DNA from: Rhizobiaceae bacterium
GTDB taxonomy: Bacteria > Pseudomonadota > Alphaproteobacteria > Rhizobiales > Rhizobiaceae
NCBI GenBank assembly: GCA_021648425.1
Contig: JAKISV010000038.1
Coordinates: 1 to 18,907 of the forward strand
DNA: 18,907 nucleotides
Reading direction: 5' to 3'
Program-made: the position numbers and the translations under genes
Notes under the pieces: model-generated
What the model was told of the DNA's origin: nothing
Seen by the model: the letters and a program-made list of their open reading frames with translations, nothing else
Databases searched by the model: none
Part shown: piece after piece, positions 7,722-15,494 of the stretch
Numbering within the stretch: the stretch's first letter is position 1
How the letters are laid out: each line of letters begins with the position of its first letter

Positions 7722-7752
7722 TGACAATGCTCTTTGTCAAGAACATCTGTTC
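7722..7752. promoter_or_regulatory. Two adjacent inverted repeats in the sodB/dehalogenase divergent gap
   Basis: TGACAA (7722-7727) and TTGTCA (7734-7739) form an inverted repeat with a 6-base centre. Immediately downstream, GAACA-TC-TGTTC (7741-7752) forms a second. The gap (7629-7814) must hold the promoters of both divergent genes, so these are candidate operators or promoter parts. The second matches the LexA box of Gram-positive bacteria (GAAC-N4-GTTC), but alphaproteobacterial LexA sites are direct GTTC repeats, so I do not call it an SOS box. Confidence 0.25.
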
Positions 7753-7814
7753 ATATAGTGGTATTTAACTAATTCAGCCTTCCAGGCACCCCAGGCGCAC
7801 CAAGGATATGGAAA

Positions 7815-8471
7815 ATGAAATTCAACTACTACACTTTTGATGCCTATGGCACTTTGTTTGATGTCCATTCAGCAGTTGATCGCCACCGCGATCTTGTAGG
7901 TCCGATGGCCGCACGTGTATCAGAAGTATGGCGCAACAAGCAGTTGGAATATTCGTGGACCCGTAATTCCATGGGCAGGTATCGTGAATTCTGGGAATTA
8001 ACCGAACAGGCTCTGGATTTTGCACTGGCCTCCACTCCCGGCGCCAATATCGAGGCCAAATCAAAACTGCTTAGCGCTTATGAAACGCTCGATTGTTATG
8101 ACGATGTTGCAGGCGTTCTTCGCCAGTTGAAGGAACAAGGGGCAAAGACAGCCGTATTATCAAATGGATCCCCTGCAATGTTGGAAAGCGCCGTTAATCA
8201 CGCAAAAATCTGCGAACTTCTTGACGAAACCATCTCCGTTGATCCGATCAAAACCTACAAGGCAACCCAAACAGTTTACGCGCTGGTGAGCGACATATTT
8301 GACACCCAACCAGGTGAAATTTCCTACCAGTCCTCAAATCGCTGGGATATTGCCGGGGCCAAAACATTCGGCTTTTACTGCCAATGGATTAATCGCACTG
8401 CCCAGCCCGATGAGTATTTTGATTTGCAAGCAGATACGGTTCACAGTAATTTGCTTGGTATTATAAATTGA
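7815..8471 (+). CDS. (S)-2-haloacid dehalogenase (HAD superfamily, type II)
   Basis: This 218-residue cytoplasmic enzyme should hydrolyse L-2-haloalkanoic acids to D-2-hydroxy acids by way of an aspartyl ester. The HAD nucleophile is Asp9 in FDAYGTLFD. Compared with the well-studied L-DEX YL enzyme (Asp10, Thr14, Arg41, Ser118, Lys151, Tyr157, Ser175, Asn177, Asp180), the equivalents Asp9, Thr13, Arg40, Ser116 (LSNGSP), Lys149 (DPIKTYK), Tyr155, Ser173, Asn175 and Asp178 (SSNRWDIAGAK) are all present, each offset by one or two. The dehalogenase call is therefore better supported than a generic HAD phosphatase. The usual Pro after YK is Ala here. AAGGAT precedes the ATG. The natural substrate, possibly haloacetates in a marine setting, cannot be read from context; no transporter or regulator is adjacent. 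Confidence 0.87.
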   Translation: MKFNYYTFDAYGTLFDVHSAVDRHRDLVGPMAARVSEVWRNKQLEYSWTRNSMGRYREFWELTEQALDFALASTPGANIEAKSKLLSAYETLDCYDDVAGVLRQLKEQGAKTAVLSNGSPAMLESAVNHAKICELLDETISVDPIKTYKATQTVYALVSDIFDTQPGEISYQSSNRWDIAGAKTFGFYCQWINRTAQPDEYFDLQADTVHSNLLGIIN

Positions 8472-8508
8472 GGTTGGATTATTCCCACGAGAATTTCTGT
8501 TGGTTATA

Positions 8509-10473
8509 TTATGCCGCAGATTGATCTAGATGTTCCATGTTGGATAAAACCCCTATAGAGCGTGAAGACATCGGCTTTGAAAATAAGTAACCTTGGCCAT
8601 AATGGCTACCAAGATCTGTCAGAATTCCTAATTGTTCCGGCGTCTCAATTCCTTCCGCTACGCACTCCAGGTCAAGATTGCTGCATATATCTATAATTGA
8701 TTTTACCAAACTGCGTTTTTTCTTATCTGTTACAATCAAATCGATAAACCCTTTATCAATTTTGATTTTATCGATTGGTAAATCTCCGAGCTGCCCAAGG
8801 CTGGAATAGCCAGTACCAAAATCATCTAACGCGATATGAACTCCCGCCGCCTTAAGGGTTTTGAGTGTTTTGAGTGCAGATTCAATATTGTTCATTATTG
8901 CTGTTTCAGTAATTTCAATCTCCAGTCTTTGAGGACTAAAGCCACAATCTGCGATAACCTTGAGAATATTTTTGCCAATCTCAGGATCAGGTAACAGCTT
9001 GGCCGACAAATTGAAGTTCAAGCGGATATGTTCAGGCCAGGTTTTAGCTGAATTAGCTGCTTTATGTAGAAGATTTAACGTAAGTTCTTCAATAAGACCG
9101 ATTTGTTCCGCTATTTCAATAAAATATGTGGGGGCAATCGATCCAAATATTTCATGGTTCCAACGAGCCAATGCTTCACAACTGTGATAGCGCCCGTCTT
9201 TGATATTAATGATTGGTTGGAATGCCGCTTCAATTTCGTCTTTTCTAACCGCATGCATAAGCGCCTGCGAAATTTGAGAACGGCGCCTGTTCATTGCTTC
9301 CAATTCAGTTGAAAATAATTCTGTTTGTGCTCTGCCGTTTTGCTTGGCTAGATAAAGTGCCTGGTCGGCTTGAGTCAGAATGTCTTCAATGCCAGAATTG
9401 CTTGAGCTGCAAATCGTCACTCCAACGGATGTTGTAAGCAGTAGTTTACTATCACGAACTAAAAATGGTGACTTCATCGCATCATGAATGAGTTTAGCAG
9501 CTTTGGTAACGGTTTTACCACTTGTCGCATTTTGAAACAAAACAGCAAATTCATCACCACCGAGCCTCGCAATTAACCCAATACCTTCAAGTGCCTCATC
9601 GAGGCGTTCAGCAACCTGCCGTAATATTTGATCCCCCCCAGTATGGCCATGAAGATCATTGATTGATTTGAAATGATCAATATCCAGAATTCCAACAGCA
9701 AACTGTTGTCCGGTATTTGAATTGTCATGAATTTGGTCACAAAGCATAGACATGAATTTACGCCGATTGGGAAGTCCCGTCAGCGAATCTTCAAAAGCCA
9801 GCTGAGATGCCAAGGCTTTTGCTTTTAGCGTTTTTTCATTTTCTTCAACCAGTTTATTTCTGTTGATGATTTCGTTGGCAAAAGACTGGAATCCATTTCG
9901 TAACAGCACAATTGTAAGCATGACGACCAGAAATATGACCATCAGTATCCAATAAGAGTTTGATTCTGAATAAAATACCGTGCGTAGGAGGAAAGGTAAA
10001 ACACCGCCAATTACTACCAGTATAGATGCGACTGGAAGCGGCACCAGTGCAAATGAACCAATGGTTGTTAGCAGAAAAACCGCAATGCCAACCAGATTGA
10101 CGCCGCTGTTTGAAGGAGTTCCAGCAATTTCACCACTGTTCATTGATACAAGTAAGCTGATTAGAGGGGACAAAACGACCACGCCAATCAGGTCCAGCCG
10201 CATTTGCTTTATTTCCCTGGTTTCAGAATTTTTTCGCATTTTTATCCAGAAGCACATACGTTTAAGCGAGAACAGCAGCAATACGCTTAAGGTTACCAAT
10301 GAGAGAGTGCTTTGTTGTGGAAATGCAAGAATGAATGTAACCAGCGCGACCATGATCGCGGTGTAGAGTATTGGCAAATCGGCTGCCATTTTTTTATGTT
10401 GTTCAAAGACAAGTGCGCCCGAAGAGCAGATATTTGACTTGCATCTTCCCGTTAATAGATCAAATGGCAACAT
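8509..10473 (-). CDS. Membrane GGDEF-EAL c-di-GMP cyclase/phosphodiesterase
   Basis: The 654-residue protein has a short cytoplasmic N terminus (MLPFDLLTGRC), about six membrane helices (roughly residues 35-190) of unassigned sensor type, a short helical linker, then GGDEF (about 225-385) and EAL (about 405-645). The cyclase motif RLGGDEF is intact at about 305-309. The product-inhibition site (RxxD before GGDEF) is absent: EGIG is found instead. EAL residues are also intact: CEALARW, NFNLSA, EITETA, DDFGTGYSSLGQL, KIKIDKGF and VAEGIET. Both activities are thus possible, without I-site feedback. I prefer the ATG at 10473, preceded by AGGGA at six bases; an in-frame ATG at 10500 lacks a ribosome-binding site. 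The gene stands alone, convergent with the dehalogenase and divergent from the RquA-like gene. Confidence 0.9.
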   Translation of the reverse strand: MLPFDLLTGRCKSNICSSGALVFEQHKKMAADLPILYTAIMVALVTFILAFPQQSTLSLVTLSVLLLFSLKRMCFWIKMRKNSETREIKQMRLDLIGVVVLSPLISLLVSMNSGEIAGTPSNSGVNLVGIAVFLLTTIGSFALVPLPVASILVVIGGVLPFLLRTVFYSESNSYWILMVIFLVVMLTIVLLRNGFQSFANEIINRNKLVEENEKTLKAKALASQLAFEDSLTGLPNRRKFMSMLCDQIHDNSNTGQQFAVGILDIDHFKSINDLHGHTGGDQILRQVAERLDEALEGIGLIARLGGDEFAVLFQNATSGKTVTKAAKLIHDAMKSPFLVRDSKLLLTTSVGVTICSSSNSGIEDILTQADQALYLAKQNGRAQTELFSTELEAMNRRRSQISQALMHAVRKDEIEAAFQPIINIKDGRYHSCEALARWNHEIFGSIAPTYFIEIAEQIGLIEELTLNLLHKAANSAKTWPEHIRLNFNLSAKLLPDPEIGKNILKVIADCGFSPQRLEIEITETAIMNNIESALKTLKTLKAAGVHIALDDFGTGYSSLGQLGDLPIDKIKIDKGFIDLIVTDKKKRSLVKSIIDICSNLDLECVAEGIETPEQLGILTDLGSHYGQGYLFSKPMSSRSIGVLSNMEHLDQSAA

Positions 10474-10682
10474 GAAAATTCCCTGAAACTTACCCTGCAT
10501 TACGTAAGGTTACTATCAGCTAGGAGTTTCAAACATGTGCGTAAAATTTGTCGAATTTTCAGGGTGTTGTTAATATTTGGACAACATTATTTATTTTCGT
10601 CAGAGTATGAATATCTGATTGAAATATTTTTTTGGGCATAATGTCTAAGGAATCTGGGAGCCGGCATCATTTATGATCTTAA

Positions 10683-11543
10683 GTGGATCGGGAAAAACAA
10701 TTACTGATCGAGATCAATGAGAATAAGCACCAATCCCGCTACTATCACAACGCCATTGGGTGCATTAATTTTGAGGACAACCCAAAACGATGCGCAATAG
10801 AAGAGGGAAATGTTTTGTTCAATATCTATCGACATTTCCTTAATGGCACCCCTGAATATCTGGCCCGCCACTATTGGTGGGCATATTTATGGTCAAAGGG
10901 TGTTTGGTTTTTTGACCACCAGCCAATTATCAATGCGATATTATTTGGCCAATATAAAAAACTGATGAAATCAACACTGGCTCGCCTGAACAATTCTTCT
11001 CGCGAAGACACGTTGCAATTGACCTGTGTATACGGTGAATTGACACCTAAATTGCAGGAGGCCGTAGCGCCCGAACCCCTTCACCTGGCGGATGTTGCAA
11101 TGGTTCAACTTGAACTTGCCCGCAGTAAATCGCCCGGTAACATGCCGTTGCTTGCGGCGCGCATGAATGCTGAGCAACTGGCTTATAAAGACGATAGTTT
11201 TTCCACCATAGTTTTGTTTTTCCTGTTGCACGAATTGCCTGCGCGTGCGCGTACCAATGTCTATGGTGAATGTATGCGTGTGTTAAAGCCTGGTGGCAGA
11301 TTGTTAATTACCGAATACGGGCCTTTGCCAAAAAACCACTTGCTTTACCGCATTGCGCCCATTCGCTGGCTGATTACCAAACTCGAGCCATTTCTGGATG
11401 GTTTCTGGCATGAAGATATTGCATCCAGTTTAAATGAGCACGGCATTTCGCACGGAAAAAAAGCGCTCAATATCTGGCAGGAGGATATTTTTGGAGGGTT
11501 TTACCGCGTTACGCAATATACGGTAGAGAGCCGCGATGGCTAA
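10683..11543 (+). CDS. rquA: RquA-like rhodoquinone biosynthesis protein
   Basis: RquA converts ubiquinone to rhodoquinone, the low-potential quinone used in anaerobic fumarate respiration, with S-adenosylmethionine as amino donor. It descends from class I methyltransferases but lost their glycine-rich motif I. This protein shows the family pattern: YLARHYWWAYLW (about 59-70), VWFFDHQPIINAILFGQY (74-91), CVYGELTPKL (115-124) replacing motif I, ADVAMVQLE (136-144), VLFFLLHELP (177-186), VLKPGGRLLITEY (200-212) and a final IFGGFYRV. The assignment is from remembered motifs; a close methyltransferase relative cannot be excluded. From GTG 10683, directly after a stop, the product has 286 residues. 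A TTG at 10815 with GAGGG upstream gives 242 residues, closer to the usual RquA length, and leaves the extra N terminus unexplained. If the TTG is used, the FNR-like site at 10704-10717 lies in the promoter. Confidence 0.68.
   Translation: MDREKQLLIEINENKHQSRYYHNAIGCINFEDNPKRCAIEEGNVLFNIYRHFLNGTPEYLARHYWWAYLWSKGVWFFDHQPIINAILFGQYKKLMKSTLARLNNSSREDTLQLTCVYGELTPKLQEAVAPEPLHLADVAMVQLELARSKSPGNMPLLAARMNAEQLAYKDDSFSTIVLFFLLHELPARARTNVYGECMRVLKPGGRLLITEYGPLPKNHLLYRIAPIRWLITKLEPFLDGFWHEDIASSLNEHGISHGKKALNIWQEDIFGGFYRVTQYTVESRDG
10704..10717 (+). promoter_or_regulatory. FNR/FixK-like box near the 5' end of the RquA-like gene
   Basis: CTGATCGAGATCAA differs at one base from the FNR/FixK consensus TTGAT-N4-ATCAA. 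If the gene starts at the TTG at 10815, the box lies upstream of the coding region. A -10-like TACTAT at 10740-10745 would then put transcription start near 10752, which centres the box at about -41.5, the classic position for activation by FNR-type proteins. If the GTG at 10683 is the true start, the box is inside the gene and may be coincidence. Confidence 0.35.
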
Positions 11544-11576
11544 AATCGCACGATTGAACCGCAACATTTATTGCGC

Positions 11577-13154
11577 TCAAAACCCTTTCTTCAAGCTCCC
11601 TAAAATCCCGCGCACCAGCGCCCGGCCAAGCGAATTGGCAACGGTGCGAACCAGTGACTTTGTCGCTGCTTCCGCCACTGTTTGTCGACGTCTTCGCGTC
11701 GAGGTGCGCCGTTTTCGAGCCCGTTTTGTTGGCCTGTCGTCGCGGCCAAAACCGGGAAATTGGAACCCGGTTCGATTGCGGCTTGTGCGACCGCCTTCTT
11801 CGCGCTCCTTGTCTTCTTCAGCCTGTCGTTTTTCTTCCATACGAACCGCTTCAGCTGCACGTTTTTTCAAAACTTCAAAGGCTGATTCACGATCGATTGT
11901 CTTTTCATATTGTGTGCCTACCGGTGAACTGTTGATGACATCGCGCCGCTCAGTGCCATTGAGCGGACCAAGGCGCGAGGAGGGCGGGCGCATCATGGTT
12001 TTTTGCACAATGGAAGGTACGCCTTTTTTCATCAGTGTAGAGACCAGCGCTTCGCCAACACCCAATTGCGTGATGACATCCTTTGCCTTGAAATTTGGAT
12101 TGGGCCGGAACGTATCAGCAGCAGTTCTGACTGCCTTTTGTTCGCGCGGCGTATAGGCACGAAGGGCATGTTGTACGCGGTTGCCCAGTTGGGCCAAAAC
12201 AGGATCGGGAATATCGAGCGGGTTCTGAGTTACAAAATAGATGCCGATACCTTTCGAACGGATCAGTTTCACCACCTGCTCAACCTTTTTAACCAATATC
12301 TTGGGTGCATCATTGAATAACAAATGGGCCTCATCAAAAAAGAATACCATCTTTGGCTTGTCGGGATTGCCAACTTCCGGCAGTTCTTCAAACAATTCCG
12401 ACATCAGCCAAAGCAGAAACGTGGAATACAGCCGTGGTGACATCATCAGTTTGTCCGCAGCCAGGATACTGATCGCCCCGCGCCCATCACGCGTGGTGCG
12501 CATCAAATCAGATATTTGCAGGCCGGGTTCAGCAAAGAAGTTTTCTGCTCCCTGCTGTTCAAGTACCAGCAACTGGCGTTGAATTGCACCAATTGAAGGT
12601 CTGGAAACATAACCGTAGGATGTCGATATTTCCTTGGCCCGTTCACCGATATTAACCAGCAAAGAACGCAAATCCTTCATGTCCAGCAACAAAAGTCCCT
12701 CATCATCGGCGATCTTGAATGCAATGTTGAGAACACCTTCCTGCGTCTCATTCAAATCCAGAAGACGAGCCAGCAGCAGCGGCCCCATCTCACTGAGCGT
12801 GGCGCGAACCGGATGGCCTTTTTTACCAAACAAATCCCAGAATATTACTGGAAACTCCTGAAATGCATAATCATCAAACCCGATCAATTCAGCACGTTCT
12901 GTCAAAAAACCCTTGGTTTCTCCAGCAGCCGCCAGACCAGAAAGGTCGCCCTTCACATCAGCACAAAAAACCGGCACTCCGGCATTGGAAAATCCCTCAG
13001 CCAGGATTTGCAGGGAAACGGTTTTACCCGTGCCTGTTGCCCCGGTGATCAACCCGTGGCGATTGGCCAGTCTCAGGTTGAGATATTCACCCTTGTTAAT
13101 ACTGTCATCGGGATTCCTGCTGGTACCCAGATAAATTTTACCCTCTTCAAACAT
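11577..13154 (-). CDS. HerA-type ATPase of the YjgR/DUF853 family
   Basis: This 525-residue cytoplasmic P-loop ATPase resembles E. coli YjgR (helicase HerA-like C-terminal domain, DUF853). Walker A is GATGTGKT (residues 38-45). Walker B is MVFFFDEAH, with Asp274 and Glu275. A sensor-like YFVTQNPLDIPD follows, then LGNRVQHALRAYTPREQ, which is conserved in the family. After about residue 430 the chain becomes highly charged: a predicted helix rich in E, K and R, then an arginine-rich stretch (RARKRRTSTRRRRQ) that could bind nucleic acid, then a short helical tail. The cellular role of this family is not established. The ATG is preceded by AGGAG. The gene is convergent with the RquA-like gene (33 bases between stops) and divergent from the beta-helix gene. 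Confidence 0.85.
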   Translation of the reverse strand: MFEEGKIYLGTSRNPDDSINKGEYLNLRLANRHGLITGATGTGKTVSLQILAEGFSNAGVPVFCADVKGDLSGLAAAGETKGFLTERAELIGFDDYAFQEFPVIFWDLFGKKGHPVRATLSEMGPLLLARLLDLNETQEGVLNIAFKIADDEGLLLLDMKDLRSLLVNIGERAKEISTSYGYVSRPSIGAIQRQLLVLEQQGAENFFAEPGLQISDLMRTTRDGRGAISILAADKLMMSPRLYSTFLLWLMSELFEELPEVGNPDKPKMVFFFDEAHLLFNDAPKILVKKVEQVVKLIRSKGIGIYFVTQNPLDIPDPVLAQLGNRVQHALRAYTPREQKAVRTAADTFRPNPNFKAKDVITQLGVGEALVSTLMKKGVPSIVQKTMMRPPSSRLGPLNGTERRDVINSSPVGTQYEKTIDRESAFEVLKKRAAEAVRMEEKRQAEEDKEREEGGRTSRNRTGFQFPGFGRDDRPTKRARKRRTSTRRRRQTVAEAATKSLVRTVANSLGRALVRGILGSLKKGF

Positions 13155-13202
13155 TCCAAGCTCCTGGTGAATGCTGCAACCGTCAATTCAATTCCTATAC
13201 CC

Positions 13203-13229
13203 CCTGAAGTCAGGAAACTCAATTGAGTT
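13203..13229. promoter_or_regulatory. Two adjacent palindromes upstream of the sigma-54 promoter
   Basis: CCTGA-AG-TCAGG occupies 13203-13214 and the perfect 14-bp palindrome AACTCAATTGAGTT occupies 13216-13229, one base apart. They lie 20 bases upstream of the -24 element of the candidate sigma-54 promoter, between the divergent ATPase and beta-helix genes. They could be operators for either gene. The spacing is closer than is usual for enhancer sites of sigma-54 activators. Confidence 0.4.
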
Positions 13230-13248
13230 CAACCATCGCATCAGAATT

Positions 13249-13264
13249 TGGCACGTTCTTTGCA
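13249..13264 (+). promoter_or_regulatory. Candidate sigma-54 (RpoN) promoter
   Basis: TGGCACG-TTCT-TTGCA matches the -24/-12 consensus TGGCACG-N4-TTGCW. The invariant GG (13250-13251) and GC (13262-13263) are separated by exactly ten bases. The preceding base is T, as expected for the consensus pyrimidine. Initiation would fall near 13275, leaving a short leader with AGGAGGTG at 13283-13290 and ATG at 13298. Both the motif and its geometry favour a real promoter for the beta-helix gene. Confidence 0.65.
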
Positions 13265-13297
13265 TTATCAACACTAAACAGTAGGAGGTGTAGCGAT

Positions 13298-14683
13298 ATG
13301 GGACTGAACAGACGCTTGTTTATGACAGGAGCAGTTGGCGGTGCTGGCATGATGGCCGGCACAATACCGGCTATTGGAAAAAGCGATGGCAAAAGTGATT
13401 TTTCCGTTGCCGAATTGCGTGGCAGTTTTTCTGCTGCCAACGACGGCCTGCGTCCCGGTGCATTAGATGATCAAAGCCGGTTGCTGCAATCCATCCTGGA
13501 TAAAGCAGCCCTCGATAATAAACCGGTATTTTTACCACCGGGCAATTATACCGTCTCCAATATTAAAATACCCAGCAACACGCGACTGATGGGCGTGCCG
13601 GGCGCTTCCAGATTGGTTTATTCAGGAGCGGGCCATTGTCTGATGGCAGAAAACTGCGAATTTGTTGAAATTACCGGCCTGCAGATAGATGGTAATAATC
13701 GCAGCATCGAAGATTACGCTGAAGCGCTGATTAGAATTTCAAATACCAGCCACATTGTCATAGAAAATTGCACAATAGTCGGGAGTGCCGGTATCGGCTT
13801 GTATGTTGACCGCTCCATGGGGCGCATTGAACGCAACACCATTTCCGGAGCAGCCGGCGATTGCGCTATCTATGCAGTAGAAAACAGCGATATGCTGATA
13901 GCTTCAAACCGTATTCGTGACTGCGCCAATGGTGGCATTTTGGTGCATCGCTGGACGCAAGCGGAAGATGGCAGCATAGTAACCAATAATCACATTTCCA
14001 ACATAGGCGCTGCTAAAGGTGGCACCGGCCAATGGGGAAATGGCATCAATGTGTTTCGTGCCAATTCTGTACAGGTTTCCAACAACCAGGTTTCCGATTG
14101 CAAGTTCTCTGCAATTCGCTCCAATGGCGGCAGCAACCTGCAAATCATTGGCAACCAGGCCCTGCGGTCTGGAGAAACGGCAATCTATTCTGAGTTTGAG
14201 TTTATTGGCGCCATTATATCAAATAACCTTGTAGACACATGTGCCCGGGGAATTTCAATCGTGAATTTTCTGCAAGGCGGCCGTCTTGGCGTGTGCTCCA
14301 ATAACATTGTGCGAAATGTAATTTTGCCGGTGAATTATGAAAACGAAGACAATACCGGCAGCGGAATTTCAGTTGAGGCCGATACAAGCGTCACAGGAAA
14401 CGTAATCGAAAATTCCCCGGACTTCGGCTTAAGTCTGGGGTGGGGCCCCTATTTGCGCAACGTGGTTGCAACATCAAATATTATACGCGGCTCAAAGGTA
14501 GGCATCTATGTTTCAGTTGTGGAAGGGGCAAAATCTACCGTTGTGGCAAACAACATAATTTCCGACTACGAACAAAATGCAATTGCCGGTTACCGGTGGA
14601 GCGAAGCAGTGACCTCTGAATTGGCTGGAAAATCAACATCAGGTTTTGATCATCTGAATATATCAGGCAATCAGGTTTCATAA
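13298..14683 (+). CDS. Tat-exported parallel beta-helix protein (TIGR03808-like)
   Basis: The 461-residue protein begins with a twin-arginine signal (NRRLFMTG followed by a Gly/Ala-rich hydrophobic stretch). A pectate-lyase-like N-terminal part follows, with DNKPVFLPPGNYTVSNIKIP and TRLMGVPGASRLVYSG. About ten right-handed beta-helix coils fill the rest (repeated patterns such as VIENCTIVGSAGIGLYV, IASNRIRDCANGGI, VSNNQVSDCKFSAI). Length and layout fit the uncharacterised Tat-exported repeat family TIGR03808, known mainly from Rhizobiales. No catalytic residues are recognisable, and it may bind or cleave an envelope or extracellular polysaccharide. The ATG at 13298 is chosen because AGGAGGTG lies seven bases upstream and the Tat signal starts there; an earlier in-frame ATT-type start at 13223 would span the promoter. 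Expression probably depends on sigma-54. The stop is 8 nt from that of the convergent cytochrome. Confidence 0.82.
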   Translation: MGLNRRLFMTGAVGGAGMMAGTIPAIGKSDGKSDFSVAELRGSFSAANDGLRPGALDDQSRLLQSILDKAALDNKPVFLPPGNYTVSNIKIPSNTRLMGVPGASRLVYSGAGHCLMAENCEFVEITGLQIDGNNRSIEDYAEALIRISNTSHIVIENCTIVGSAGIGLYVDRSMGRIERNTISGAAGDCAIYAVENSDMLIASNRIRDCANGGILVHRWTQAEDGSIVTNNHISNIGAAKGGTGQWGNGINVFRANSVQVSNNQVSDCKFSAIRSNGGSNLQIIGNQALRSGETAIYSEFEFIGAIISNNLVDTCARGISIVNFLQGGRLGVCSNNIVRNVILPVNYENEDNTGSGISVEADTSVTGNVIENSPDFGLSLGWGPYLRNVVATSNIIRGSKVGIYVSVVEGAKSTVVANNIISDYEQNAIAGYRWSEAVTSELAGKSTSGFDHLNISGNQVS

Positions 14684-14691
14684 GGCAGCAG

Positions 14692-15099
14692 TCAATTGAT
14701 GCTGTTTGCCCTTTGAAGTTCGCGAATATAGACCACTATTTTTTTCACGGTTTCATCACTGATATTTTCCACCGGTGGCATATTGCCAAACGGAAAGTGA
14801 TGCCCGCGAACACCATTCTTTGCAGCCAGCAGGAATGCCTGGTCACTGTGCCGGTTTGGGGCATAGACTTTATGAATAAGCGAAGGTGCCAAACCGCCGA
14901 TACCCTCCACATTGGGCCCGTGACAACTGGCGCAGTTAGCATCAAACAACTCTTTGCCAACGACAGCCCCCGGCGTGAGTTCAGGAATTGAAACAGCGAC
15001 CATTGGTTTACCGTCATTCTCAGTTCCCGGAGATATCCATTTCCAGATGGAGAAGGCCCCAACGGCAACGACCAATGTATAAATTATATTGCGAATCAT
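14692..15099 (-). CDS. Membrane-anchored monoheme cytochrome c
   Basis: The 135-residue protein has an N-terminal membrane anchor (about residues 3-20, MIRNIIYTLVVAVGAF), a short linker and a class I cytochrome c domain. The heme motif is CASCHGPNVEG (Cys56, Cys59, His60), and the distal ligand is probably Met107 in FPFGNMPPV. It is a periplasmic electron carrier. The ATG at 15099 begins two bases after the MerR stop (TGA-AC-ATG), so the two genes are almost certainly cotranscribed and translationally coupled. A longer in-frame start at 15141 would lie within merR and adds residues unlike a signal anchor. Being in a copper-responsive unit suggests a role in copper handling or in electron transfer under copper stress, which is inference. 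Confidence 0.82.
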   Translation of the reverse strand: MIRNIIYTLVVAVGAFSIWKWISPGTENDGKPMVAVSIPELTPGAVVGKELFDANCASCHGPNVEGIGGLAPSLIHKVYAPNRHSDQAFLLAAKNGVRGHHFPFGNMPPVENISDETVKKIVVYIRELQRANSIN

Positions 15100-15101
15100 G
15101 T

Positions 15102-15494
15102 TCAGGATTTCATTTTCGACAGATCTTCCAGAATTGGGCATTCAGGCCGATCATCACCATGGCAGTTTTCCGCAAGGTTTTTGAGGGTCTTTTTCAAACC
15201 CTTCAGTTCTTCAATCCTGGTTTCTATTTGCACTATTTTTGCCATAGCAAGTGTTTTGACATCCGCACTGGCCCGGTCGGTATCCCGGTACAAAGACAAA
15301 AGTGAGCGGCATTCATCTATCGAAAACCCTAATCCCCGGGCTCGTTTCAAAAAAACCAGTGTATTGGTATCATTGTCAGAATAGTCGCGGTAGCCGTTCG
15401 CAGCGCGCGCTGGCTTGACCAGTTTAATATCCTCATAGTACCTGATTGTCTTGGTAGGTAAGCCGGATATATTGGCAGCGTTTCCAATGTTCAT
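15102..15494 (-). CDS. cueR: CueR-type MerR family regulator (Cu(I) sensing)
   Basis: This 130-residue regulator has the MerR winged helix at the N terminus (MNIGNAANISGLPTKTIRYYE), a long dimerisation helix, and a C-terminal metal loop, CHGDDRPEC, with Cys111 and Cys119. That C-x7-C loop, with Ser76 at the position where CueR has Ser77, is the signature of the monovalent-metal (Cu, Ag, Au) branch; Zn or Hg sensors carry other ligands. CueR activates promoters with an over-long 19-20 base spacer by distorting the DNA. Such a site lies about 120 bases upstream (15606-15636), oriented toward this gene, suggesting autoregulation and metal induction of the downstream cytochrome. GAGAGAAG precedes the ATG. 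No copper ATPase or multicopper oxidase is visible in the window. Confidence 0.8.
   Translation of the reverse strand: MNIGNAANISGLPTKTIRYYEDIKLVKPARAANGYRDYSDNDTNTLVFLKRARGLGFSIDECRSLLSLYRDTDRASADVKTLAMAKIVQIETRIEELKGLKKTLKNLAENCHGDDRPECPILEDLSKMKS

Noticed and set aside
7629..7727. N-terminal extension of the superoxide dismutase
   Set aside because: The extra 33 residues have no counterpart in the family, and a strong TTGGAGGA precedes the ATG at 7628.
7741..7752. SOS/LexA box GAACATCTGTTC
   Set aside because: This form is the Gram-positive LexA site. Alphaproteobacterial LexA recognises direct GTTC repeats, and the neighbouring genes are not SOS genes.
10673..10720. Short 15-codon reading frame starting ATGATCTTAAGTGG as a possible leader peptide
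   Set aside because: It has no ribosome-binding site and no regulatory codon bias or hairpin; its overlap with the RquA-like start is most simply chance.
11536..12156. A 206-residue plus-strand frame opposite the DUF853 ATPase
   Set aside because: It is the antisense of the arginine-rich, well-supported ATPase C terminus, is Arg/Ser-rich without domain pattern, and has no ribosome-binding site.
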